64,000 nt of DNA from Lepeophtheirus salmonis (GCF_016086655.4 NC_052137.2:22669041-22733040); one strand, 5' to 3'; shown: positions 45,906 to 59,159, counted from the stretch's first letter. Numbers and translations are program-made. Notes: generated by a model not told the origin, from the sequence alone.

Positions 45906-46789
45906 ATATCAAACTAGGCATTTCATTAAATCCCTAAAAATTTTAGTCATACAGTGAAATGTCTGTTTCATTTAGGCATTTCACAAAATTAATAACAATT
46001 TTAAGGACTTCAAGAAATGACTGGAAAAAAAAATTTCCAAATTGTGTTTTACAAAAATTGTGAAATAATACATTAGATTAAAATACCTTGTCTTAACAAG
46101 GAAAACAATATTTTTCCCTTCAGAATTGAATCTTCATTTTTTAAAGTAACCGGCCAATTTTAATTCTGTTTTTAGAAATAAAAATCAGGTCTTTGTACAT
46201 TTAATTCAACTTAAATAGTTATACACATGAACGGGGAAAGCTTTTATTCTGACAATTAATGTAATAACGCAAGGGTTGAAAAGTTCAGGGCTTAACAAAG
46301 AAAACAAAAAACTGTTTTTTGATCTATTGCTATAGAAATAACAAAAGATGCGTCACAGCTATCCCAATAACTCCCTAACTAAAGACCAAATTGTAATCAA
46401 ATTTTGACAGCTGTCTTTTGAAGGTTTATACTAACTGAAAATGAGGAGAACTGAGCAAAAAAAAATACTCAATCTTTGTTTGGCAAATTAAAAAAAAAAA
46501 CATTTATTCTAAAAACTTGGTGTAATAACTTCAGTTGAATTACTAAAAGTACTTTTTTGTTGTGAAAATTATAAAAGTAATCATTTTTGTAATATTTATA
46601 ATGATGAAAAAACTCATGATGATGATTTTTCAGAAAATATTTATTTTTAATGTGTATTATTTTTCTACATATATAGGTATAAGACTAGAATTATTTCGAG
46701 GGTCCCATAGAAGTCCTGGATTTTCATTACCTAAATGGTGGTAATCAATTTGAAATCATTTATATTTAATGTAAATAATAAATATATCT
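45906..46789. other. No gene recognised
   Basis: AT-rich. It includes a short imperfect inverted repeat built on 'aggcatttca' and 'gtgaaatg' near 45914-45972. Nothing coding was seen. Confidence 0.45.
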
Positions 46790-47345
46790 ATAGAAAATCA
46801 TAGGGATTTAGAAATAGAAGCAATAAATGGTAATATAATTACGGTGCAAGGTGAAATTAAGATAGAGGAATTTACTCAACCTTCCAATCTTCGTACGTCT
46901 TTTCCACCATTTTAGGCTAAGAACAACAATATACGAGTTTTTTTAGGTCCAAAAAACATACACAATTCCATCAGTAAATATAACGTCGCAAGAATAAAAC
47001 ATGAAAATGGGAATGCAGCGGGTTCCTGATTTTTTTTCAGTATCTAGTCCTTTTCTTCTAGTAGTCCTTGCTTAAAGGCAACAATTTTGTTCGGGTTGCC
47101 GACAAAGCAAAGACGAAAAAGCTGTGAAAATCGGGCAATACATCTCGCTCTTTTGAGCATCAAAGCTCGTATTGCCAATAAATTGGAATATGGAGAACCA
47201 ATTCTTAGAGAAAATTTAAAAGCAATAGATTTGTCCATTGTAGCTAGATATGGTTTTTTTCTTAGAAAATACCAAGGATGGGTGTTGATTCCTGGGATTA
47301 TGCTATTGACATTGTCAAATACAAACTTTCAGATTCAACTATATA
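46790..47345 (+). other. Possible coding remnants, family unknown
   Basis: A + frame from about 46792 reads ENHRDLEIEAINGNIITVQG then EIKIEEFTQPSNLRTSFPPF before a stop. A second block near 47070-47345 reads FGLPTKQRRKSCENRAIHLA and LLSIKARIANKLEYGEPILR. Both have balanced residue use and raised GC compared with neighbours. No family is recognised, the two blocks are in different frames, and there is no clear intron between them. Confidence 0.25.
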
Positions 47346-48774
47346 TAAGTGACTAGTTTAAAAACAATTGTTTGGAAGTATGAACACTTTCATGGAGGGA
47401 GACCAATAATTTGATTATTATTTTTTTGAATTGTTTATTGTGTGATTTTTTTGAATAATTTTGTGATCATTGGATGAAATTTTTAAGTTAAAAAGTTTAT
47501 TCAATTGAATACATATAACCCAATTCCTCCTAGCAATTCATATTAGATTATTTTATATTTTTTATGTTATTATTTACATGGATAATATAAATAAAGATAT
47601 TCAAAAAAATAGGGTCATAGTCCCTCTTTTCGAAAGGTTAATAGGAAAAATGGTGTTCGTTTATGTTAATTATAAGCTCATTCTATATTTGGAAAGAGAG
47701 AATTAATATAATAACTACCTACGATAACTTTTAAGGAATATACTTTTGGAAATATCTCAGATTGCAAAATACTTGTTCTATTTGTATTTTGGACATCAAG
47801 AGCTCATTTTCAGTAGAATAATGAGTGATGCCTTGGATTGTAGTAACTAAGTTTCGCTGCTTTAGCTATTCCAATAAACTCACGAATTCTAATCACGGAT
47901 GCAAGAATCATTCAGCTTATTGTGCCGAGACATGATTACAATAATTACACTTGGCTATAATGTTCTTTTTAGAACCGACTATAGAGAAAGAAAATTATAG
48001 AGGGGATAAGTATTACTTATACTTAATTATGTAGACAGAGAATAAATATTATAATTCTGAGAAGTCCAATGCATATGTTGTGTTAGGTCTAATATTAAAA
48101 TGTCGAGGGGGAAAATCAGCCCATTAGATTGATGGTTGTTTCAGCAAAATACTATTCCTTAAGTATAAAAAGGTTAACAGCGAAACGCAGTGGAACATAC
48201 CTTGTCACCTCTATATTTTCTTCCTCTCTAGAAGCAACCTCTTTGTCAGTTTTGGTGGAAAAATGTTTCTGTAAAACAAATTATGTACTAATTTAATATA
48301 TAAGAGTATCTTTACTTTGCTTAAAACCTCACACATATGACTCAGAATAAAATTCCCTCTTTATGAGTCAAACGATATTTCCTTTTCTTTCGTAACAAGT
48401 TGAATATTTTCAAAGGAAAGCATTTTTTTTTTGGGGAAAGGGGTGCTTCATTATCCCAAAGAGGTTAACTTTTAACCTTTTTTAGATAGCAATATTTTTT
48501 GAACGATTGGCATTCGTCTATGCTCTCACCTGCTCTTCTCACAAACAATAAATATTATTTTGAATTTTCAAACCTGGCAAAAGTTTCAGAAAAAATATAT
48601 AAGATGAGAACCCATGAAAATTATGTGTGTTATTCACCGTTTTTCATGAGGATACTCAGAAGTAGTTACTCAAAATATTGATGTTCTCTTCTTAAGAATG
48701 GAATAATAAAAGCTTGAGAAAGAAAAAATTAATATGATGAGCCTTTAGACCGCTATCTTGTAGAGTCTTAGCTA
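47346..48774. other. No feature recognised
   Basis: AT-rich sequence. Short open frames (for example 48499-48681) have no recognisable domain. Confidence 0.45.
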
Positions 48775-48870
48775 CACACACTCGATACTACAGTCAAAAC
48801 ACCTGCGAAATTACATTAATATTAATATGTAGTTATTTCTTAGATCAAAAATGCCTTTTTTTTAATTCAA
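48775..48870 (+). repeat. Repeat R5 fragment
   Basis: 'gtcaaaacacctgcgaaatt' followed by 'tagttatttcttagatcaaa' matches the units at 26670-26872 and the inverted copy at 19495-19562. Confidence 0.5.
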
Positions 48871-49789
48871 ACATACCTACATATATATATATTTTTTTAT
48901 TATATAGATAGTAGTTTACCTACAGGGTGCGGAAGGCAAATAGGCTTATGGAAAGATATTTAACTAATATGTCCTACAAAAAGAGACAAAACAATTTAAG
49001 GAATGTGACTCAGCCATTAAATAAGTGAGAAACGTTATCTGCACTGTTATAATGGCAAGGAAATAATAAATATGAAATAAAATTATGATATTTTTTGTCA
49101 TTATATAATAATTATATCTAAATTATTGAACTTAAAGGCTTATAGTATCATTTTCTCTTTGTTCACTCTCTTTTGTAAGTTTTATCACCTAGATTATTGC
49201 CATAATCATACAGCAGACTCCATTGTGTCATTAAACATATTACATAATAGAAAACGAAAAATTTAGACCTTGGCCCATGCTGTCGTAATTTTGGGAGAGT
49301 CCAACTATGTATGTATGTAGATTGGATCAAGAGATACAACATATTTTTGAGTAATACGTCCAAATTCTTTGAATTGCTCAGATTATTGATTAGATATTTC
49401 CAAATATTTAGCTGTCTGATTGAAGGTGAAGTCGTCGCAATTAATTAAACTCTTTCATCTTCAAGGCATGAAGTAGATGTAATTATAGCACAGATACGAG
49501 CAAATAAGTAATATGTTTTGTCAATATTTACTAGCATATCTATGCGTCACTACTTTATGTGTGACATAATATTTTGAAAATTGATTATTTATCATATAAT
49601 ATAGAGGATTCTAGCATTTTATGCATTGACCTTCTACATTTATCAAAGAAAGGTTAATGAGGAGTGTGTGATAGGATCAATCAATGACTTTGTTATTAGA
49701 TTCAATCAAACATTTCATAATCAATCCTTTCTTTTCCTTGTTTGTTATAGGCACATTTATCTCTTTATCGTTATCCTCGTATTTGATTT
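48871..49789. other. No feature recognised
   Basis: AT-rich, with a TA/T tract near 48880. No gene or repeat was recognised. Confidence 0.45.
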
Positions 49790-50215
49790 TCAAGATCGGA
49801 CATGAGCATATACCGCGTGTAACCGTTTTTTAACAAAGAACCGGAAAAAGCAATGTTGAGATTGGAAACTTCTTAAGCCTGGTCAGGTCCTCTTTCTGGA
49901 GAGTCAGGAAGGAACATGCCATTTTGCAAAGAAAATATTGGCCTGGTAGTCATAATTTTTTCAGACTTTGTTGGAACCAGTGTGTTGCCCCCTTATTTCA
50001 TCGGATTTTAAATCCATGGACTTATTATTGTGTGTGTCGCAGTTGAGCAACACACCAACAGATCCTTCAGCAGCACAAAATCCGAGCTGATATTCAGAAT
50101 ACGAGAGAAATTCTGGATTCTGCCAAAGGAGACTATCATCAAGACCTTATCCCGTTTTGTAGGTCGAGTCGAGGTCGTTATTGACACCAAAAATGAATTT
50201 ATTGAATAATACTTT
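49790..50215 (+). pseudogene. Tc1-like transposase C-terminal remnant
   Basis: The + frames give VLPPYFIGF, then CVAVEQHTNRSFSSTKSELI and FRIREKFWILPKETIIKTLS, ending RFVGRVEVVIDTKNEFIE and a stop at about 50209. The last 60 residues follow the standard Tc1 ending (a VWxxxE stretch, S-L-K helix, P-E-T, then RxRxVIxAKGxxIE). The QQDGAP region is not recognisable. About 110 bp downstream 'gtgttggttgtcagactctg' resembles a terminal end, and a similar 'ccggttgtccaactctgtgt' lies at 55320-55340. Confidence 0.65.
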
Positions 50216-50995
50216 TCTTTTATTCACCTTTCATTTAGTATCTGTTTTTATTAAAATCGGATCATAAATTAAGTGAAAATCGATTTTTTAAAACTCGTGT
50301 TGGTTGTCAGACTCTGTATGTGCATGAAATTATTAAAAATTCATTTATTGGGAATGGGTTTTTTGATAAGAGAGCATACTCTCAAGACGAAATAATCATA
50401 TTCTATAAGTAATGAATAAATATCCCGAGCTCAAAGCTTAGAGATTTCTGACGACGACGTAGGTTTTGTGGGCTAGGTTTTCATTCAATACTTAAGAAAA
50501 ATTTGGATAAATTTAATAACAGAGTCCTTGATCTAATCTTACAATCCTATTAACATATATAAAAATTTTGCTGAAATGAGACTCTCTAAAAAAAACTATA
50601 CCCAGATCTGCCTATTCAATTTATGGGTCAAAATGGGAGTAATAAAACATATACTGGCAAATATTTGGTAGAATGAATAAGTGTACTTCCTTCAGCCATC
50701 TTTTTTGCGAATCAACTGTGCACAAGAAAATAAGACATCGTTTCTTAAGACAATTGAATGAAGTATTAAAGTATTTCAAGTGTTTTAGTGACTAAATTAA
50801 TCTTCTTTTATTTTACATCACCTTGATTGATTTTATTGGAAAAGAAGTAGACTCTTCTTGGATGTTCCAAAGATCATCAATTTCTCGATTTTCTAAACCA
50901 AATTGCACCAAAAATTTCAAATATTTTTTGAAAAAATGTACTAAAAGATGCCAACAATAACATCCATTTAAGTGATAATCAAAATATTACACCTA
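50216..50995. other. No feature recognised
   Basis: AT-rich sequence following the Tc1 remnant. Confidence 0.4.
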
Positions 50996-51115
50996 TACCA
51001 AGGTTAATAAAAATACAAAGTTACCCTATCACGTAATCGGGCTTGCTAGAATTTTCAATTTGATGTATCGTTCTGACTGCTGGGCAATGCAGATCGATTT
51101 TGACAAAACACGCAA
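50996..51115 (-). repeat. Dispersed repeat R6, copy 1
   Basis: Inverted match to 60770-60915. Landmarks are 'aaggttaataaaaataca', 'taatcgggcttgctagaatt', 'tgctgggca' and 'ttttgacaaaacacgc'. No coding content. Confidence 0.7.
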
Positions 51116-52959
51116 CCAATCATATTGTTGTTGATTAACTATTATTTGATTCTACATGTTCCTTGCTTCGATATTTACTAAGATAACGTGCACCGATAAT
51201 TTAGTCTAATTACTCCATATACAAGCAAAATAAATATTTACTAGTATTTATAAAAGAAAATGAGCGCGGGTAAAAAGAGTTTTTTTTCCTTATTGATTGA
51301 ATCATTAATAGAGATGAAAAGCCGAAATATCTTATTGCTCGTCCATTTTATTGGAGTTGGCAAACTGAAGAAGGAATTTTCTTTTCCTCAGCTGTTGCCA
51401 TTACTATTTAATTTCTTCAGTTTTATAGGAAAAACTTAATTTGAATCAAATCCGTTTCCTTGGTGAAAATTTCTCATGGAATGACCCAATTATATGTACT
51501 TTCATTTGCTTCCTTGAAGGATAAAGTGCAAAGCTTACATATGAGAATATCCAAAGACACTTAAGAGGAGGTTTTAGATATTGTTTAAAGTATTCCAAGA
51601 TATAATATTATAATTTAATGTTCTTAATGCTTAAGCTAATTAATAATTAAGAACCCAATTTAGTTTTGCAGGTTTTGCAATAAATTGTAATACTTGACCT
51701 TATACAAGCCGAATAAAAATAAATATACAAATACTTACATACATTAAGATGCATGCAGAACGTGGAAGCTCCATGACATTTTGCATGATAGATCGATGTT
51801 CGAAAGGTCATCATATCCTACCTATCCTTTCAAGTCAATGTATGCATATGTCAAACATTACATCATTTCAAATTGAATCAAGTTAAATTCTTGAAATACA
51901 CATGTAGTACCATAAGTACGGGATGGGGAAAGGGCCAATTTTAGGGAGAAATTTTCTCAAAAAAAAAAAAAATCATTCGATTAAACATGCATAACATTTA
52001 TTAACAAAAACCGTTCACCTAAGACAATGTGATATTTTCTAAAAGAATTTTTCTTTAGAAATCAAATGTGTAAAAAGAAAAGAACCATCTATGCCCAGGC
52101 CCTTCACACTCTTACACTAAAACCAACCTTGAGGGGCGTCTCCTCCTCCTAAGCAAATTATGCTCGTGTCCTCAACTGAAATATACACTTTTTATTTTTC
52201 TAAAACTACAGAATTGTTCCTAGATTCTAAATTTTTGTGTTTAACAAACATTTATTTTAAAATGTGCCTCCCAGAGATCCCTTCTGAGGGGCGTATTAAT
52301 AACATAAATGCTTAATAAATTGTTTTTCCCAAAAGAAAAATAGTAATAATTTCAAAATGTGAGCCTTTATTACTATTAAAATAAGTAAATAAAAAATTCA
52401 TGAATAAATAAATAATAATGTCAACTATAGCTTGAAAAATGCTGGTCACGGCCAAAAAGATAATATACACAGAGTGTTTAACCTGATGAAAAGCAAGGAA
52501 TTTTTTTGAAGCCGAAAGTTGGTTGAGCAAAACAATGGAAAATAACATTATCCGGATTTTGTATGGAATCATCCTATATTTCCATAAAAACGGAAGAATT
52601 CCATAAAGAAAAATAGATTCCAATGTAAAATACAGTATGAATGGAGCATAAAAACATTATAAGCGCCTCTATGTTGTTAAAATACCCATATTATGCATAT
52701 ACATATAACTACTACAATTCGCATGTTTTGGACAACTACACTGTTCTTTTTTTTCTTTTTCTTTTTGACAGTGTCAACTTCGTCTTGACATCATCCCTCA
52801 ATGATTTTCATCTAGAAGGTCAGTCACGGCTTTGTTCCCTCTATTTACAATGTGGGAACTCAAAGCTTACAGTAGTATAACTTAATTACGAACAACGTGA
52901 TTTTTAAAGAATTTCAGAAAATACAACTAAAAAAAACTTATGATATGTTTAAATACTAT
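51116..52959. other. No gene recognised
   Basis: AT-rich. It includes an A run near 51960. Isolated 'gaggggcgt' motifs at about 52129 and 52288 may be fragments of the R7 ends, but no complete copy is visible. The 103-codon - strand frame at 52312-52623 is hydrophobic and AT-driven, and is not called. Confidence 0.45.
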
Positions 52960-53345
52960 ATTTCTTATCCAGTTTGTGCTCCTTCACAAGCAATAACAGC
53001 CTCGACACCCCAGCGAATAGATTGCAAGCTCTTGGCGATAAATGTCGCATCCATGGGGTACCACGCTGTCATGATGGCAGCTTGGAGCGAATCCACATTC
53101 TTGTTCAAGACACCCCAAAACTACAAAGTCCAGGGAGTGGAGGTCAGAGCTGGAGGAGATCCACATGGAGGCAGTAAGTCAGACATAAATTTCCTTCAAA
53201 ACTTTTGGCTCTAATCGGCTGTATAGGACTATAATGGACTTCTAAATGACGTAAACAGTCTGGAAGGAGATGTCAACAGTATTTGTAGCCTTCTCAGGAC
53301 TGACACCGGAGCAGAGGAGATCGCACACCCTTTGCTTTTTTTTCT
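52960..53345 (-). pseudogene. Tc1-like transposase, internally deleted
   Basis: Read on the - strand from 53345: RVCDLLCSGVSPEKATNTVD then ISFQTVYVI is an N-terminal helix-turn-helix. After a jump, WISSSSDLHSLDFVV corresponds to WPPSSPDLNPLDYFVW. A frameshift follows, then NKNVDSLQAAIMTAWYPMDA, TFIAKSLQSIRWGVEAVIAC and EGAQ, the complete C-terminal tail. The DEK and QQDGAP catalytic regions are missing. The same N-plus-C architecture is seen at 12277-12720 and 55840-56291. Confidence 0.85.
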
Positions 53346-54195
53346 TTTTTTTTTGTAGCTCCGGCATTTTTACACTTAGACACATGCGAAAATTTGTTTA
53401 TTTTTTTAGCTTTCGTTGGGTTGCGTAAGGGAACACCGTTATTGAAAATAATGGAGTTAAATTTATAATTATATGCTACTGCACGTTTTGGATCTCCTCT
53501 CTTAAGCTCTGGTGATGTGACAGAATCCAATTACAATGGTTTAGTTTCTCTACAATTACTTTCAAAGTGCAATAGAAATGTTAAGTGGTTCTACTTGAAG
53601 GAGTCTTATATCAATTACGTGGTTTGGTTAAAAAAAAACATATATATATATATTTTAAATAACTTAATGTTAATGTAAAATTAGAATATATATGAATGAA
53701 GAGTAAAATTAACCAAATATTATCATTCTGCATAATAATAAGACTTTATACTTAAGACGTAATAAAACCAACAATATTGGAGGTATCCTTATTTCATTTA
53801 TGTATGTACATAATAGGTATTACATCGAAGGAACGAGTGTGTTTAAATCAGCTATCATATTTATAAAACTTAATTAGTCACAAATGATAAACAATAATAC
53901 GATTTTATTGTAGCTATATGTAACAATCTATCATTTTATGATCTAACTAATCTTTTACAATAGTAACAAACACCTTGTTACATCATTCAATTGTTTCATT
54001 GTATATAGATATATATGTATAAAAAGTTGAGATTTTGTACAAGTTACAATCAAACAATGAAATATTCCATGGATGACCCATATCTTTATGATGTCATTTT
54101 TCACTATTTTAATACAAATTACAAAAATATAAGTTTTCTATCCCACAGTATAAAGTTTAAATATCCATAGATATATTACTCATAAATAATTCGCA
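53346..54195. other. No feature recognised
   Basis: AT-rich with a TA tract near 53640. Nothing was recognised. Confidence 0.45.
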
Positions 54196-54720
54196 GTCCG
54201 CAGGATTATATTTTTGGGGAGAGGGCCTGGCTTTTGGAACTTTTTTGAAAAATAACTCAAATATTATCTTTTTTTTTAATTTTTACAATAAATTAATTTT
54301 TTTTTGTTGTAGCCTCCCCCTCCCAAATCCAAATTTGCAAACAATTTATTTCTTCATAAACCATTTCAAAAAATTTAATTTTCCGTGAATAGCTTTGCAT
54401 TTTTGAATAATATTTCCAAAACATTTAATATTTAAAAATTTTTCGAACAAATTAATTTTTTTGTTGTCATCTGTGAATTTTGATTTTTTTTCCAAAAATT
54501 AATTTTTTTGTAAACAACTAAGGATTTTTGAAATTTTTTTTGTAAAATTCTATTTTTGTGTATAGCTGCAGATTTTTTTTTTTTTTTTTCAAAAAATTTA
54601 ATATTTGCTATTTCATTTTTGAAATTTTTGGGAACAGCTGTGAATTTTTGAAATTTAATTTTTGAATTTTTTTTTTGTAAAAAAATTTTTATTTGTCGAA
54701 TTTTGTTCAAATATTTTAAT
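54196..54720. repeat. T-rich degenerate tandem repeat starting with an R7-like end
   Basis: 'gtccgcaggattatattttt' at 54196 is the reverse complement of the R7 right end at 23018-23035. It is followed by 'gttgtagcctccccctccc' and then imperfect units of about 45-60 bp built from 'agctgtgaatttttgaaatt', a T run and 'gtaaaaaatt'. The 92-codon Lys/Asn/Phe-rich - strand frame is a by-product of the repeat. It is likely the expanded interior of an R7-type element. Confidence 0.55.
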
Positions 54721-55839
54721 TTTTTTCAAAATAATTCCAAAAACCTGATGGGTGGGTAGCTGGCTCTCGTCGTTCACTTCAAAAAGTTTACTCATAGAGC
54801 CGTTACCTTCGTGAACGACACATTACTAATATGATCATGATAATTTTAACGTTTTTATCATTATTTTTCGTGCTTTACTAGTCTAAATTATTTTTTTGTT
54901 TTGTTTTTTTTAATTTTCAAAACTTTTAGCAAGTAAAGTTATCAGAAGATCAGACATTTCAGGTTTTAAGTTGATAAAATCGAGACAATGCCTCCACTGC
55001 TTTCCATATGCTAATGTGTTCTGAAGAAAATCTTCAATTGAATTCTTCATCGAGTCGATCAAGTGTCTCCATGTTATTATAAATTCTGATTATTTTTTCT
55101 CGTTCTAAAACTTTCATTACTCTAAAACAAAAGATATTTTTATATTTATTCTTTTGAGAATATTAAAACACTAATTTTTTCCAAATAAAAAACTAACTGT
55201 GTTTCAAATCATCATAATAAAAAGTGTAAAAAGGTAGAGATCACAAAAATGGGCTACTTTTTTTAAAAAAATCAACTTTTCTTCCATTTCTTTTTTCTCA
55301 ATTGAGTCCAAAAAAGAAACCGGTTGTCCAACTCTGTGTACATTTGTTTTTGACACTCCAAGTTTAAAAATGTCTACTGATTCAACTACTTACAATACAA
55401 ATTTTGACTGATATCTGATACTATCTTTCTGATCATTTGAGTACCTGAAGTATCAAATCTGTATAGTAATAAGCATTACTTATTTTGATTAAAAAATTCA
55501 TTTTTACATAAAAGAAACAATATAACCTTTATTTATTAATACATTAAGACAAAAAATCCTTGACAAACAATGGGTTTAAGGTAAAATAGTTTAAAGCAAG
55601 GTATCTAGCACCACTGATAGGTATAGCTATATTATCTAATCTAATATGCAACATTAGCTACACATAGTGCTGTTCGGCATACCGGTACAATAGTGATACC
55701 CGGCTAATGACATATTTCAAACAGTACTATACTCAACCAGTTTTGGAACTGGTACTTGCAGTTGTCATCAAAAATATTGACCACGGATGACTGTACCTTT
55801 CTATTTTCTGAACCTTACCAATAACATCTAAAAGAAGCA
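54721..55839. other. No gene recognised
   Basis: AT-rich. A possible Tc1-type end 'ccggttgtccaactctgtgt' lies at 55320-55340, without transposase next to it. Confidence 0.4.
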
Positions 55840-56291
55840 CAATGCAGCTCGGATGCCCTCAAGGACACCATCAAAAGGGATCCAACCAAGTCTCAACGCA
55901 CTCATGCCATGTGTATCCACGTTTTCAAGTCCAACCTGCTCCACTGGCTCCAAGAAAATTAAATATTGATTTATTTAGGAACCGTCGTCTTTCAGCAAGA
56001 GGAGGTTCCGTTCACTCTGCGAAAATTACTCTGACCTTCTTAGCTAACAATATGACTTTCTGGGACAAGTAAATGTGCCCACCATACAGTTCGGATCTCA
56101 ATCCCCTCGACTTTTCTTTCTGGCCACACATCGAGAAGAGGGCCTGTAGTATCCGTCACCCAAACGTTGAAGCCATTAAGGCCTACATCGACGAGGAGTG
56201 GGCTGACATAGATCTTAACTGCATTCGCAATACTTGCAACTCTTTTTTAAAGAGGTTTTTCGCCATCTGTGAGGCCAAGGCGGTCGAATAG
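55840..56291 (+). pseudogene. Tc1-like transposase, internally deleted
   Basis: ARMPS or, in the adjoining frame, DALKDTIKRDPTKSQRTHAM is the N-terminal DNA-binding end. After a deletion, FQQEEVPF/GGSVHSAKITL marks the QQDGAPxHTAK region, with a frameshift and loss of the second catalytic Asp. Then TFLANNMTFWDK, stop, MCPPYSSDLNPLDFSFWPHI (third catalytic position in NPLD kept), RHPNVEAIKAYIDEEWADID, RNTCNSFLKRFFAICEAKAV and a stop at 56289-56291. Close in sequence to typical copepod and insect Tc1-like transposases, and less decayed than most copies here. Confidence 0.85.
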
Positions 56292-58446
56292 AATAAATCA
56301 ATTTGACATTGGCTATGTACCAGAAAAAAGATAAATAAAGATTTTTGTTAAATGTATAATTAAAAAATGTCATGCTATTTTCTTTTTTCTTTCCAAGTAT
56401 CTAAGTTTCAATTTTCCATCCGGTATAAACAAACACGACAGCAATTCAAATGGAAGAAGTGGTAATCCCTTCTTATTAATCAATTAATTATGAATCGACA
56501 TGATGGATTTTTTACCTTGGAAAATATACATACATGGATTGAGAAACAAGCATAATTTCAGACAAGAGCGGTGATATTTCCATGGAGTTGGCCCCAACCA
56601 TATGTACGTACCTCAACAAATTAGATATATACATACATGAAGTGCCGAATACATTTATTCAAAAAAAAATTAATATATACAATCGTATATATCAATATAT
56701 TAAATATCATTTTCGGCCAAATGTCAAATATGGTCCTGCAGCAAAATATAAATTCGTCAAATGTCAGTTCAGAAAAAAAAAACGTGGTCAATCTTACACT
56801 CACGTCCCATAAGTGTCCTTGACAACATTTTTGTTTTAAATTCTTAGTCAAAAAAGTAATGAAGAGTACCATAAAACAATACTTATTTTAGTAACCAAAC
56901 TGGTAGGAAAATATTGGTATTGTGACAACTTTAGCTATATTCTACAATCCCTAAAACCAATAAATGTTCATAATTTATGCTCTTTTAGGAATATCCTACA
57001 GCTAATTTATTTTCCTCTAGGTAAATATTATAAATAATAATGCAGAAAACACATAAAAACTTAGGGTTCATTAAGTTATTTACAAATTAATGGAGTTCTT
57101 GTTATTACTTTTCTACTTTAGTTTATTATTTTGCAAGTGAGTAAACAACTTTATCAAAGCACATGCATTAATAAAAGTGTATAAAGATAAATTCAAATTA
57201 TAATAAAAAAACGTCATAACATACTATTATGTAGGTACTTTCAATCCAAAGAGGTGCAGTGTTTTGAAATTGTACATATTACATGTAGATATATACACTT
57301 GGGGGTATCGTTCAAAAAGAAAATTGAGTAAGCAAAGATTTAACCATCGTCAAAGTTACGTCTTGACAATAGAAATGAAAATAGATAAATTTATTTCCCA
57401 TTTTGTATTTTCTTTGCAAAAGAGGCCAAAATATGTTTTGATTTTCTTCTTCCTTATATTATATTATAGAAGCCCTACTTTCTTTAAAAGACGGTGCGTG
57501 TGCAAGCCTTTATTACTCTTTGAAGTCTTGCAAAATCCCTTGACAATTTTACTAATTAAATAAAATATTTTTTATATGATATACATTGTATTTATATAAT
57601 TTTTTTAAATGATGGATAACAAAATTGTTTTACTTTATACAGAAACATTTGAGGGCAAAATGGGGAGAAGGTCTGGAGGGGTTCCAAAAAATATATTTAT
57701 CCACGCTCATTTCTATTGTCTAGACACAACTTTCACGATGTTTCATGGTATCTCAATTTTCGTTTTGGACGATACTTATTAGTGTACAACGCACATGAAT
57801 GTCCTCCTTTCATAATGGGTCAAATTATACATTTAAGTATGTTATTCCTCGGACCACAGAAGTACATTGATATTTTTGGTTTTGTTTCGGAGATACTTCG
57901 GTTTGAATTAGAAATGTCTATTACAGTCTATAAATTTACTATTAGATTTTAAATTGATATTTAATAAAATAGTATAGTGTTTTTAAGTCACGCCATCATT
58001 GTTGATGTCGTGTATTTTGGTGGCTTAAACCAATATTATTAGAACAAGGTTGGGCGACAAGAAAATTGTAGGGAAACAAAGGAGATTTATTATGTATGTA
58101 TCTCTCTCTTTCTTTTTCTGGTGACGTCATGAGGTATATTAGTTTGGGTAAATGTAAAACATAAAAAGTCAAAAATGTAGTCATTTGAATGTGTTTTTTT
58201 CCATTGATTTCTTATTTATTAGCACTATATTTAGGTTTTTCAACTTTTTCTCAATCGTTATACTCCTGTATTTGGGATGCCAATGACGTCACCCATTATG
58301 CTTGTAAATTTTTAGTAAAAACTGAAAATCGTTGCTGACTTACCTTGTTATAACAAGTTTTATATTAATGGAACCCCTTTTTTCATGAATATTCAAGAAA
58401 ATAGTGAACTATGAATGTCAAAATGTGACTAACAATTAGAAGACTT
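56292..58446. other. No gene recognised
   Basis: AT-rich. Open frames up to 99 codons (57264-57563) have no recognisable domain, several begin at non-ATG codons, and all lie in low-complexity composition. Nothing is called. Confidence 0.45.
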
Positions 58447-59159
58447 CAGGGGCGTCCGCAAGAGGTGGGCTGGAGAGGCTGTAGTGCCTCCTCATTGAAG
58501 GAGCTTTTGTGCTTAGGACAAAAAAAGTATCCCTTTGTTGGAAAATTGGGAGGAAAAAAATTTAAATCTTTAAAAAAAAGTAATTTGGTCGAATTCAGGG
58601 CCAGCCCAAAAAATTAGGTCTTCCCCCTTCCCCTCCCTAATTAAGCCCTAAATTTATAACATACTGTCTATAAAATTTTATCCGTTTTTTGCCTTTATTT
58701 CATTTATATCTATTAAAAATATGTTATTACATAATTATAGTTAAAGTTTTATACGTATTTCCATATTGTAGGTAAAAGTTAACTATACAAATGGGAAAAA
58801 AAAATATTTTTCTTTAAGTATATCCTAATTTTCTCGACCCTAAATGATCAATGAAGTTTTTATTTGTTCATAAAGACATTTGATGAAGTTCCATCAATAT
58901 TTATAAGAACTTTCTAGTAAAAATGTTAGGTTTGAGCTCCTAAAAAGACGTGTCCTTCAACTATAATGTAATTTATGAAGTCAGTGAAAGTGCTTTATAT
59001 GATAAAAAAATTATAATTAATATAATTGTGCATTTACATTATATATTAGACTGGATTTCATTTCAAATTGAAGTAATAGGTGTTGTAAAATCCATAATTA
59101 TTTATGGATTTTTTTTTCCATTAATGTTTCGTTCCTTGACAATCAAAACAATATAACCG

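Noticed and set aside
45914..45975. Short inverted repeat around 'aggcatttca' as a regulatory hairpin or MITE
   Set aside because: Too short and imperfect, and common by chance in AT-rich DNA.
52312..52623. 103-codon hydrophobic - strand frame, possible membrane protein
   Set aside because: Hydrophobicity follows from AT-rich codons, there is no conserved pattern, and no supporting signals surround it.
54432..54710. 92-codon Lys/Asn/Phe-rich - strand frame
   Set aside because: It is produced by a T-rich degenerate tandem repeat. Its composition is repetitive and no domain is visible.
57264..57952. Open frames of 99 and 78 codons
   Set aside because: Low-complexity composition, one begins at a non-ATG codon, and no family resemblance. 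They could be exons but nothing supports it.
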